This document shows positions 36,688 through 45,386 of a stretch of DNA of 64,000 nt, in pieces (position 1 is the stretch's first letter; every line of letters starts with the position of its first letter). The notes beneath the pieces are model-generated. The model did no database searches, was not told where the DNA came from, and saw only the letters and a program-made list of their open reading frames with translations. Position numbers and translations under genes: made by a program. This stretch comes from Pelosinus fermentans JBW45 (GTDB taxonomy: Bacteria > Bacillota > Negativicutes > DSM-13327), in NCBI RefSeq assembly GCF_000271665.2, contig NZ_CP010978.1, forward strand, positions 2,016,501-2,080,500, in the 5' to 3' direction.

Positions 36688-37653
36688 TTTTAATAGGTTT
36701 ATATCATTTAGTAACATTTCTTCGATAATTGTTGAAAATTTCGTTTTAGGCTGCCAGCCTAAATCGTTATAAATATTGGAGGCGTCACCTAAAAGAGGAA
36801 TTTGTTCTCCAGGTCTGAAAAAGTTGCTGTCGATTTCTATATATTTTGTATAGTCAAGATCTACCAATGAAAATGCAAGATCCAATAAATCACGAACTGT
36901 ATGAGGAATACCAGTGGCAATTATATAATCTCTAGGCCCATAGGGGTTATTTAGCATCAGCCACATGGCTTCCACGTATTCAGGGGCGTATCCCCAATCT
37001 CTGATGGCATCAATATTGCCCATTTGAATTCTGTCTTCACGGTTCAAGTAGATCTTAGCAGCTCCTGACGTAATTTTTCGTGAGACAAAGGCATGATTGC
37101 GGCGGGGTGATTCATGGTTATAGCAAAATCCAGTACAGGCATATAAGCCATGATGTTCACGATAGTTCTTTACCACATAATGACTGGCTAACTTTGAAAT
37201 TCCATATATGGAGCGAGGATTAAATCTTGTTGTTTCCTGTTGTGGTACAACATCAGTGTTACCAAATATTTCACTTGAACCTGCAAAATAAAATTTACAC
37301 TGTGGTACCAATTCTTTGATACTAGAAAGAAAAAAATGTGTTGGATTTAAATTGGTTTCAAGAATAGAAGCTTCATCTTCAAAAGAATAGCTAACAAAGC
37401 TGGCTGCGGCTAAATGATAACATTCATCGGGCTTTATGGCATCAATAAGTTTGTAAATTGATAAATGATTATTTAAAGAACATACATGCAGCTTTAATTG
37501 GTTAAAATCATTTTTTAAGAAGGAGAGCTTTTGCTGGTTTTGAATACTTGAAGGTCTAATTACTCCATGAACTTCATATCCTTTTTTGAGTAATAGTTCA
37601 GCTAAATAGGAACCATCTTGCCCATTAATCCCAGTAACAAGAGCTTTTCTCAT
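36685..37653 (-). CDS. Second GDP-mannose 4,6-dehydratase-like enzyme
   Basis: A 322-residue extended SDR with the GMD-type nucleotide motif TGINGQDGSYLAELL, AGSSEIFGN (about 122-130), the catalytic pair in SIYGISKLASHY and the region NHESPRRNHAFVSRKIT. It is shorter than the gmd product at 30735-31832 by some 40 residues and clearly a distant paralog rather than a recent copy. It may make the same GDP-4-keto-6-deoxymannose or act on another NDP-sugar. ATG at 37653 with GGTGGGA upstream; a longer frame reaches into the upstream glycosyltransferase gene and is not used. It shares an operon with that gene (16 bases apart). Confidence 0.82.
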   Translation of the reverse strand: MRKALVTGINGQDGSYLAELLLKKGYEVHGVIRPSSIQNQQKLSFLKNDFNQLKLHVCSLNNHLSIYKLIDAIKPDECYHLAAASFVSYSFEDEASILETNLNPTHFFLSSIKELVPQCKFYFAGSSEIFGNTDVVPQQETTRFNPRSIYGISKLASHYVVKNYREHHGLYACTGFCYNHESPRRNHAFVSRKITSGAAKIYLNREDRIQMGNIDAIRDWGYAPEYVEAMWLMLNNPYGPRDYIIATGIPHTVRDLLDLAFSLVDLDYTKYIEIDSNFFRPGEQIPLLGDASNIYNDLGWQPKTKFSTIIEEMLLNDINLLK

Positions 37654-37669
37654 TATTATCCCACCAGTT

Positions 37670-39607
37670 TTAAATAAAATTAATTTTTGCAGATGAATTT
37701 TCAATGAAATTAAGAACAGTTTGTTGCAAGTTCCCAATATGAATATCGCTTGGTAGCGGACCAAGAGATAAGTGTGTTGCTATTTGCATAGCAAGGTTCT
37801 TATAGATAGCCATTGAGTAGTTAGTAGGGTGCAATATATGATAACAGATTGGAGTTACTACTTTTTTGACAGGTACTTTGGATAAGATTGGTACTAGTGG
37901 TACCCAATAGTCCCACCACGGTAAACCGATGCATAAATTTGTAGGTGGATACATCTTAATAAGATCCCTGTCGAAAAAGAAGTAGTCGAATCCATTGTAG
38001 AAATTTCCATTCAGGTTATCTAGAGACGTAACATCTACTCTAGAACCAAAAACCATTGAGTTCATTGCTTGCGTATACATGAATAGCGGAAGATTCGCTT
38101 TTCCGAAATAAATGTCTGAATTGACAATACCGCAAATTTTACAATCTTGGGCAGTAAAATAAGAGAGAATATTATCAACATAGATATAAGGTTTTCCATA
38201 TTGTGCTCTGGCATCTCTATTTGCTGGCACAAATTCAATATAAGGAAAATGATGTTTTACCAAATTCATTTCATCTAGAGTATTAATTGAGACTACTTTA
38301 AAACCACAATGAAGCCAGCTTTCAATGCATCTCTTTTGTGTTCCAATATCCTTCGTTGCCGCTATGGAGGTAGCAATGGTTATTTGTGTAGTTGATCTAT
38401 GATGAAAATTTGGGGCTCGACTAGGTGAATTGAAGATGTGTTGAGCATCTTCTACAAGTTCAGATAACTGGTAATTAAAATTCTCTATTTTCTCCTTGTA
38501 GAACATCTGGGCTTTTATTTCCTCTGAGCTGCTGGGACCAGGAGTGGATACTGGCAGTAAATCGGAGATTTTTCTGGCTAAATCAATTGCATCAGCGCGC
38601 GCAAAATAGATTCCAAAGTTTTGCTCCTGATGTATGGCTAGGTCTGAGAGGATAATCTTTTTGCCTAATAGCTGACATTCTTGTGCAGTTAGGTTTAAAC
38701 CTTCAAATAGGGATGGATGAACGACAAAGAGGCTGCGACGCATTAGCTGTATTTGATCCTGACGTGGTATCAATCCAAGAATATGAATAAGGTCAGCTAT
38801 ATTTAGATCACTAATGTATTTTTGTAGTCCAATAAAATAATCAGGGTTACGATAATCAAATGTTGAACCAGTACATACAAGATGTACATCTTGGCCTGAT
38901 TGACGCAAAATAGCTATGGCTTTAAATAGCGTTGCATGATTTTTATGAATCCAAAACTGATTTGAACATAAGATAAATTTATCAGGCAGATTATATTTAA
39001 ATTGAGTTTGATAGGCATCCCCGGTGAACCATTCTTGTTTGGGGTGTACGGGAATGGGTAATACTTTCGCTTTAGCAGTAGAAGAAGGATAAAACTGTAA
39101 AAAATCTTTTTTTACATCGTTGCTGGTGAAAATGACCAGAGGTGTATTATCAGCAATTTTTTTAAATTTAGCGTTGCGGTTTTGAATATCCGCAGGTGTA
39201 AAAAGCTGGGGAAGATAATGGTGCTGAAAATCAGGTATCCATGGAATGCCGGGTTTGCCGAGATATAGATCTGAATTGATTGGCAACAGTATATCTATAT
39301 TTTGGAATAAGTCATTAATGGAAGCATAATGGGCAAATGGATATTGAATCAACATTTGTGCAGTGGTTAAGTTCTCGCCCACAAAGATTAGACCGTCGGT
39401 TAGCGGGATAAGGTGTTCATGTAAAGGCAGAAGGTCATAAGAAGCCAAGTACGGCAAATTCTCATCTGTAATAACTAGGAATAGTTTGGGACGCTCTTCT
39501 TTGGGGATTTGTATGACAGAATGGATAATGGAATCTACTATTGTAACACCTGCATACCAGTATTTACTTCCGATAAGAGGTAGTCCTATACGTGTATTTT
39601 TAAGCAT
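37670..39607 (-). CDS. GT4-type glycosyltransferase fused to a C-terminal unknown domain
   Basis: A 645-residue protein. Residues about 1-380 are a GT-B glycosyltransferase: SNQFWIHKNHATLFKAI (about 217-233), VCTGS and the donor-binding HPSLFEGLNLTAQE (about 297-310). From about residue 405 a second domain begins with ITIATSIAATKDI and contains DARAQYGKPYIYVDN, CGIVNSDI, FDYFFFD and GLPWWDYW; it is clearly homologous to the whole product of the divergent gene 39773-40606. The donor and acceptor are unknown. It starts at 39607 after GAGGAG and is the first gene of a two-gene minus-strand operon. Confidence 0.8.
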   Translation of the reverse strand: MLKNTRIGLPLIGSKYWYAGVTIVDSIIHSVIQIPKEERPKLFLVITDENLPYLASYDLLPLHEHLIPLTDGLIFVGENLTTAQMLIQYPFAHYASINDLFQNIDILLPINSDLYLGKPGIPWIPDFQHHYLPQLFTPADIQNRNAKFKKIADNTPLVIFTSNDVKKDFLQFYPSSTAKAKVLPIPVHPKQEWFTGDAYQTQFKYNLPDKFILCSNQFWIHKNHATLFKAIAILRQSGQDVHLVCTGSTFDYRNPDYFIGLQKYISDLNIADLIHILGLIPRQDQIQLMRRSLFVVHPSLFEGLNLTAQECQLLGKKIILSDLAIHQEQNFGIYFARADAIDLARKISDLLPVSTPGPSSSEEIKAQMFYKEKIENFNYQLSELVEDAQHIFNSPSRAPNFHHRSTTQITIATSIAATKDIGTQKRCIESWLHCGFKVVSINTLDEMNLVKHHFPYIEFVPANRDARAQYGKPYIYVDNILSYFTAQDCKICGIVNSDIYFGKANLPLFMYTQAMNSMVFGSRVDVTSLDNLNGNFYNGFDYFFFDRDLIKMYPPTNLCIGLPWWDYWVPLVPILSKVPVKKVVTPICYHILHPTNYSMAIYKNLAMQIATHLSLGPLPSDIHIGNLQQTVLNFIENSSAKINFI

Positions 39608-39772
39608 ATAATCTCCTCTTTATAAATAAATTTGTATAACTTTATTTTAGTATATTAATAATCTTGCATTTTGGTGCTTATATGTAACATGTATATGTAT
39701 ATGAATTATGGAAGATAAATTGTTACCTTAGATTGTATAGATGGTATAAATTGTTGAAGTAGGAGGGAAGTC
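39608..39772. promoter_or_regulatory. Divergent intergenic region of the glycan locus
   Basis: AT-rich spacer between two divergent genes. For the plus strand a TTACCT (39723-39728) and TATAAA (39745-39750) 16 bases apart are a possible promoter before the AGGAGGG RBS of the gene at 39773. No minus-strand pair is convincing. Confidence 0.4.
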
Positions 39773-40606
39773 ATGATTCAGAAGATAACGATTGCTACGT
39801 CATTAGCACCAGGTAAAGAGATTGATATCCAAAGAGAAGCTGTTTGTAGTTGGCAAAAAATTGGATTCACAGTGATATCAGTGAATTGCGAAGAGGAAAT
39901 CACCATATTAAAACCTCAATTTCCTACAATTGAATTTGTTCGAGTTTTAAAAGATGCCAGAAAACAATATGGTAAGCCTTATGTTTATTTTGATGACATA
40001 ATGACCGTTTTATTGAAACAGGACTGTAAGGTTTGTGGAATTGTCAATTCAGATATTCAATTAGTGAAAGCAGAGTTATATTCTTTACTTTTAAAAGAGG
40101 CTGTAGGTTCTTTGATTTATGGGTCTCGTACGGATGTGGAAAACCTTACGTGTACAGGAGGTGAAGTAGTGGAAGAAGGGTTTGATTATTTTTTCTTTGA
40201 TAAGTCGGTTATTGCAACTTACCCCCCATCTGCATTTTGTCTTGGTCTGCCATGTTGGGATTATTGGGCAATACTGGCGCCTTTATTTTCAGGTATACCT
40301 GTAAATAAAGTTATGACACCTCATGCTTACCACATAAAGCATAAGGTTAATTGGAATAATGAAATCTCTAATCAATTATTCCATTATTTATTATTGCGAC
40401 ATATTAGGCCACTTTCTATTGAGGCTGCTTCACCTTACTATATACTGGAATTTATCGAACGATACTCGAGGAAATTAACATTATATGATGAGAATTATGA
40501 TAAAGAAACAAGACAAAAATTGGTATCCCAGATTAAAGACGTAATCATCAAAGGTGAGATACAAGGAAGAATTATTGATAAATTACTGTTTTTCAAGATG
40601 ATGTAG
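39773..40606 (+). CDS. Free-standing copy of the glycosyltransferase-associated domain
   Basis: A 277-residue protein whose residues 1-220 align by eye with the C-terminal domain of the divergent 645-residue glycosyltransferase: ITIATS, DARKQYGKPYVYFDD, QDCKVCGIVNSDIQ, EGFDYFFFD, CLGLPCWDYW. The NSDI motif could act like a DxD in a GT-A fold, so this may itself be a glycosyltransferase domain; that is inference. No membrane helix. RBS AGGAGGG precedes ATG 39773. Its last 60 residues are helical and lack a counterpart in the fused version. Confidence 0.65.
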   Translation: MIQKITIATSLAPGKEIDIQREAVCSWQKIGFTVISVNCEEEITILKPQFPTIEFVRVLKDARKQYGKPYVYFDDIMTVLLKQDCKVCGIVNSDIQLVKAELYSLLLKEAVGSLIYGSRTDVENLTCTGGEVVEEGFDYFFFDKSVIATYPPSAFCLGLPCWDYWAILAPLFSGIPVNKVMTPHAYHIKHKVNWNNEISNQLFHYLLLRHIRPLSIEAASPYYILEFIERYSRKLTLYDENYDKETRQKLVSQIKDVIIKGEIQGRIIDKLLFFKMM

Positions 40607-40669
40607 TATCATTTTTTAGAATTGATAGGAATAAGTTAGATTAATGGAATAAGACAATGAGGTGGTTGT

Positions 40670-41593
40670 ATGAAGGATTTTGTGTGTACTACCCCCATAG
40701 CGTTGATTATATTTAATCGTCCTGACCTTACACAGCGAGTTTTTGCAGAAATTCGTAAAGTGAGACCCGAAAAATTATTAGTAATTGCCGATGCCCCTAG
40801 GCCAAATAGAGAGGATGACATAGAAAATTGTGCTTTAGTCCGTAATGTGATTGAGACCATTGATTGGGATTGTGAAGTTATAAAAAACTACTCTCCCATA
40901 CATTTAGGCTGTGGGAGACGTCCAGCTACTGGAATTGATTGGATTTTCAGCTTAGTAGAAGAAGCAATTATATTAGAAGATGATTGTTTGCCTCATCTAA
41001 CATTTTTTCCATATTGTCAGGAACTCTTGAAAAAATATTCTGATGATAGACGTATTATGAGCATTTCAGGGAATAACTTTCAGTATGGTAGACGACGAAC
41101 AGCAGATAGCTATTATTTTTCTCGCTATACACAGACATGTGGTTGGGCAACATGGAAAAGAGCCTGGCAGTATTATGACTTTGATATGAAAATTTGGCCG
41201 GAAGTTCGCAATGGACAATGGTTATTTGATATTTTTGGTAGTATGCAGGTGGTTGCCCATAATCATCAGCCTCAATTTGAAGTGATTGGCGGAGTGAAGA
41301 TTGCCCAGTATTGGCACCGTATGTTTGAGGCTGCTTATCAAAAAAAAATAGATGCTTGGGATTTTCAATTTGCCTTTGCTTCTTTTTTGCAAAGTGGTTT
41401 GCATATCTTACCTAATCAGAATTTGATATCCAATATAGGCTATGGTCCAGAAGGGACCCATACTAAAAACATGGAAAGTCCTCTTGCTAATATTCCTGTA
41501 GAAGCCATGGGCTTTCCTTTAAGGCATCCTCCATTTATCATTCGTGATGCTTGGGCCGATGCTTTTTTACAGGCCCATAACTTTTCCTACTGA
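40670..41593 (+). CDS. GT2-like glycosyltransferase (HlpA-like)
   Basis: A 307-residue protein. The N-terminus TPIALIIFNRPDLTQRVFAEI and VIADAPRPN are typical of GT-A enzymes of the type often annotated as hemolysin HlpA or sugar transferases. EEAIILEDDCLPHLTFFPYC (about 97-116) holds the DxD-like EDD. QTCGWATWKRAW (about 155-166) is the family acceptor segment. The donor is unknown. RBS GAGGTGG precedes ATG 40670. It sits between two other transferase genes on the plus strand. Confidence 0.8.
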   Translation: MKDFVCTTPIALIIFNRPDLTQRVFAEIRKVRPEKLLVIADAPRPNREDDIENCALVRNVIETIDWDCEVIKNYSPIHLGCGRRPATGIDWIFSLVEEAIILEDDCLPHLTFFPYCQELLKKYSDDRRIMSISGNNFQYGRRRTADSYYFSRYTQTCGWATWKRAWQYYDFDMKIWPEVRNGQWLFDIFGSMQVVAHNHQPQFEVIGGVKIAQYWHRMFEAAYQKKIDAWDFQFAFASFLQSGLHILPNQNLISNIGYGPEGTHTKNMESPLANIPVEAMGFPLRHPPFIIRDAWADAFLQAHNFSY

Positions 41594-41619
41594 TGTTTTG
41601 AATAGGGAGATGAGAAGTA

Positions 41620-44600
41620 GTGCGTGTAGTACATATCAATCTTTTTGATAAACATGGAGGAGCAGCAAGGATTTCCTGGACTCTTATGAACTATCTGACA
41701 GAAATGGGGCATGAGGCTACTACTTTTGCTCACCACACAGTGTCCCAGGATGATCGAGTGATTCAAATACCCTTTTTACAGACTGCATGGCAAAAGAAAC
41801 TGCTAGATCAGCAAGGTCAAGAGGGCTTGTTTGATCTATATTCTGCAGCATTGTTAAGAGTATTAAATCATCCTTTGTTTGAGCAGGCTGACTTGGTTCA
41901 TTTACATTGTATTAATGGAAATTATTTTTCTTTTTTGCTGCTGCCCTTTTTGGCCTCTAAGCCCTTAATCTGGACGTTGCATGATCCTCTAGCCTTTACA
42001 GCAAATTGTTTATCTACCGATGTTTGTAATGGCTGGAAAAACGATTGGTGTGCAGCATGTCCTCAAGATGCAGAAAATAAGAGCGGATTGCAGCGTGAAG
42101 TGGTACAGCTTATTAAAAGTTTAATGTATAAAGTTACTAATTTTACAGCTGTATGTCCTTCTGCATGGTTAGCCCGGCAGGCGAAAGAAAGCATCCTGCA
42201 AGAGAAAGATATTCGGCTGATTTATAATGGCGTTGACATAGATACTTTTCATCCTGGCAATAAGGAAGAGCTGCGCTTAAAATTAGGGTTGCCTATCAAT
42301 AAAAAAATTATCTTATTTGCCGCTCATGGTGGTTTGAATCACTCCTATAAGGGAGGAAATTATTTATGTGAAGCTTTATTAGAACTACATAAGCAGTATC
42401 CAGATATTATCTTACTTACTATAGGATCATACAGTGTATCTGTTTTAGATGACTTTCCTATCCTTCATATTGACATCCCTTTTATTGATAATCAACAGCA
42501 TTTGGCGGAATACTATGCTGCCGTTGACCTCTATGTTTCTCCCACACTATCGGAAGTGTTTGGTCTTACTATTTGTGAAGCTATGGCATCCGGCACGCCA
42601 GTTGTTGCTTTTGCTGTAGGAGGAATTCCTGAACTGGTAGTTCATAAAGAAAATGGTTATCTGGTGGAGCGGGGAAATATAGGAGAGCTTATTCATGGCA
42701 TGTCTTATTTCTTGGGAGATGAGGAAATTAGACAACGAGCTGGTAAAGCTGCACGCCTGCGAGTGGAAGAAAAATTTAGTGATAAACGTATGGTAGAGGA
42801 GTATATAAGCTTATATGAAGAAATATTGAAAAAAAGTGAGCCCATTACAGGTGACAATAAAGATTGGAATCCTTATAATGAGGAGATTGTTCAACTAATA
42901 GAGTGTTGTAAAATTAAAGGTTGGAGTTTTGTTTGGAAAGCGTTTCATCATAAGTATTCTAATTTTAAGGTGGAACAGAGTAGAGAAAAACTGCAATTTG
43001 TGGATCAGTTTTGTAATCATTGTCTTAAAAGAATCAATCCTATTTCAGAAAGCCATGTTTTATGGGACGTGATTGCCCAGTGGCAGAGTTACCGTCCAAT
43101 ACCAGAAAATGGCAATGATTTACGACCAAAAGAAATGGAAGCTCTTTATGACTTTATTAAGACGCTGCGTGAATGTCTAACTGCGTACTTTAGTAAAGTA
43201 CCCGAAGGTACGTCCATTCAGCTCAAGGAGGATCAGCAGCAACGACTTTATATGCTTTGGCAGCAGGTATTTTTAAATGACTTTTTATCTTTGCCTGTGC
43301 AAGAAAAAAATAGTCTTACACTCATGGATTCTGCTGGTTTTAAAGAATTTCTCTTAGTCAGTATGTATCGACCAATGGATGCAGAGCAATTTAATATCGA
43401 TATTGTTCAATTGTGGCAGGAAGAGGCGATTCCTGAGTATTATAAGGTACTTATCACGTTTTGGCTGCTGCATGTTCCTTATTACAATCTTGAGGGAAGG
43501 CATCGAGATAAAATTCTAAAATATGCTTCTGATTTATTTTCCATGCATATTCCAACAAGTACATTTATTCCTTTGGTAAATGAATGTACCAAAGTTCTTT
43601 GGCGTATTTCTTATATTGGTGGTAATAATCTACCCGCGTTAGCTGGATTTGGCGATTTTATTGCTGCTCACATGGAGCAGTATGTTTCACGAAATAAAAA
43701 AGTGAATGCTGGTTTTAAGAAAACCAGCAAAAAGAAAAAATTACGCATCGGTTATATTTCACGATTATTTTACGAGCAGGCTGTTAGTTACTATATGGTA
43801 AATCGAGTGATCCATCATAATAAGGATAACTTTGAAGTATACACCTTTGCTTTAGGCAAAGCTTATGATGAAATGACCAGTATTTTTGAGAAGCATAGTA
43901 GCCGTTTTAAACATTTTAAAGATATTGATGCGATTGAAGATGTTTATCGTGTTATACAAAATATTATTGATAGTAAGCTTGATCTATTAATCTATACGGA
44001 TATTGGCATGGACCCTTTGACTTATATGCTGGCGGGACTTCGCTTAGTGCCAATTCAATGTGTATTAGTAGGTCATGGCACAACCACTGGATTGCCGACT
44101 ATTGATTATTATATTAGCGGTGATTTTGAGCCGCCTGATGCCAGCTCTCATTATCGAGAAAAATTAATAAGACTGCCTAACCTGGGAGCAGCTCAGTTTC
44201 CGCCACCTTTTGCAGATTCTATTCCCGTCACCCGTAAAGATTGGAAAATACCTGAGGAGGCTGTGGTTTTTGTCTCTTGTGCAAATGGTATCAAGCATGG
44301 TCCAGCGCGCGACACTTTGTTGGTGGAAATTCTAAAGCGTATTCCTAATGCCTGTATATTGCTTAAGCCATGCCATTCAACTAATCTTGATAATCAGTTG
44401 GGAGAACGAATCAGGCAGGCTGCAAAAAATGCTGGGGTTGAAAATAGATTGTTTATTGTACCTCCTTTAGGCAGGATTGATGCTCTATTGGCAATTGCTG
44501 ATATTCAATTAGATACATATCCTTACGGAGGCTGGACGACGTCCCTGGAAGCACTGTATATGGGATTGCCTATGGTAACGCAGGAGGGAGATATGGCCCG

Positions 44601-44826
44601 AAGCAGGTGGGGATCTCATATGCTTCGGGCGCTTGGAATACAGGAAGGCATTGCGACGAATGAAGAGGAATACGTTGAATGGGCCGTGAGATTAGCTTTT
44701 AATAAGGAACTTAGGGAACAGATAAAGAAGAAAATAACTGGGCAAGTAAGAGAGGTTTTATTTAATGGTTCAGCAGCACAACCACATTATGAAAGTGCCT
44801 TACTAAAAATTTTTGAGGAAAGATAA
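41620..44826 (+). CDS. Two-domain glycosyltransferase: GT4 fused to GT41 (OGT/SPINDLY-like)
   Basis: A 1068-residue protein. Residues 1-410 are a GT4 glycosyltransferase (FDKHGGAARISWTLM start; YVSPTLSEVFGLTICEAMASGTP in pieces at about 305-330 holds the donor E-x7-E motif). About 410-700 is a helical linker. From about 704 (KKLRIGYISRLF) to the end is a GT41-type catalytic domain: CVLVGHGTTTGLPTIDYYISG, ANGIKHGP, and LDTYPYGGWTTSLEALYMGLPMVT in pieces, matching the OGT donor site. GT41 enzymes glycosylate Ser/Thr or Asn of proteins, so protein glycosylation is likely; flagellin or S-layer as substrate is inference. GTG start at 41620 after GGGAGATGAG. Confidence 0.8.
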   Translation: MRVVHINLFDKHGGAARISWTLMNYLTEMGHEATTFAHHTVSQDDRVIQIPFLQTAWQKKLLDQQGQEGLFDLYSAALLRVLNHPLFEQADLVHLHCINGNYFSFLLLPFLASKPLIWTLHDPLAFTANCLSTDVCNGWKNDWCAACPQDAENKSGLQREVVQLIKSLMYKVTNFTAVCPSAWLARQAKESILQEKDIRLIYNGVDIDTFHPGNKEELRLKLGLPINKKIILFAAHGGLNHSYKGGNYLCEALLELHKQYPDIILLTIGSYSVSVLDDFPILHIDIPFIDNQQHLAEYYAAVDLYVSPTLSEVFGLTICEAMASGTPVVAFAVGGIPELVVHKENGYLVERGNIGELIHGMSYFLGDEEIRQRAGKAARLRVEEKFSDKRMVEEYISLYEEILKKSEPITGDNKDWNPYNEEIVQLIECCKIKGWSFVWKAFHHKYSNFKVEQSREKLQFVDQFCNHCLKRINPISESHVLWDVIAQWQSYRPIPENGNDLRPKEMEALYDFIKTLRECLTAYFSKVPEGTSIQLKEDQQQRLYMLWQQVFLNDFLSLPVQEKNSLTLMDSAGFKEFLLVSMYRPMDAEQFNIDIVQLWQEEAIPEYYKVLITFWLLHVPYYNLEGRHRDKILKYASDLFSMHIPTSTFIPLVNECTKVLWRISYIGGNNLPALAGFGDFIAAHMEQYVSRNKKVNAGFKKTSKKKKLRIGYISRLFYEQAVSYYMVNRVIHHNKDNFEVYTFALGKAYDEMTSIFEKHSSRFKHFKDIDAIEDVYRVIQNIIDSKLDLLIYTDIGMDPLTYMLAGLRLVPIQCVLVGHGTTTGLPTIDYYISGDFEPPDASSHYREKLIRLPNLGAAQFPPPFADSIPVTRKDWKIPEEAVVFVSCANGIKHGPARDTLLVEILKRIPNACILLKPCHSTNLDNQLGERIRQAAKNAGVENRLFIVPPLGRIDALLAIADIQLDTYPYGGWTTSLEALYMGLPMVTQEGDMARSRWGSHMLRALGIQEGIATNEEEYVEWAVRLAFNKELREQIKKKITGQVREVLFNGSAAQPHYESALLKIFEER

Positions 44827-44927
44827 TAGATTTAAGTACCTTTCTAAGATCGGTGCATATACTACAGTACAAATAATGGTAAAGTAGATCCTTAAAAGGT
44901 TATCAGAGAGAGGGGAGGAGAACTATA

Positions 44928-45356
44928 ATGGGAAAGCCTCAGAGGGGGGACGATGAAAATTCGGAACCTTTGGTACAGGAAAGTCAATTTTGGCAGCCGC
45001 CTATTCCTCCATTGGAAAAAATAACAAATCGCATCAAAAATATGCAGCCAGATAGTACCTTTTTTCCGACCATTTCAGAAGAAACATTAGAGCAGCTATT
45101 AGGTGATGAAAATCTTGTTGCTCAAGATGGCGAGCAAAAATATTATATCTTGCCTGATCAGAGCGCATTACAAAAACTGATGGATACGATGCCAGTAGTT
45201 GCATCCGGTGAAATTAGCCAAAATCGACGCTGGCATAAAACTAATGTGGATGTAAGTGACGAGGAGAGTCAGTCATGGGTTAAAGTAATGGAGATTCTTC
45301 AAGATATGGATAAAAGGTTAGAGAAAATTGAAAAGTTATTACATAAAAATGAATAA
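44928..45356 (+). CDS. Small acidic protein of unknown function
   Basis: I do not recognise this 142-residue protein. It is acidic, with a Pro-rich start (PLVQESQFWQPPIPPLEK), a middle part (PTISEETLEQLLGDENLV) and a C-terminal amphipathic helix (SWVKVMEILQDMDKRLEKIEKLL) likely to form a coiled coil. No membrane helix or cysteine. RBS GAGGGGAGGAG precedes ATG 44928. It ends the plus-strand glycan operon just before a bidirectional terminator. Together with the coiled-coil protein at 29872 it brackets the locus. Confidence 0.55.
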   Translation: MGKPQRGDDENSEPLVQESQFWQPPIPPLEKITNRIKNMQPDSTFFPTISEETLEQLLGDENLVAQDGEQKYYILPDQSALQKLMDTMPVVASGEISQNRRWHKTNVDVSDEESQSWVKVMEILQDMDKRLEKIEKLLHKNE

Positions 45357-45385
45357 AAAAGCAGACCAGTTTGGTCTGCTTTTTT
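45355..45385. terminator. Bidirectional terminator between convergent genes
   Basis: AAAAAAGCAGACCA and TGGTCTGCTTTTTT pair perfectly around GTT. It serves the plus-strand gene ending at 45356 and the minus-strand gene ending at 45387. Confidence 0.93.
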
Positions 45386-45386
45386 A

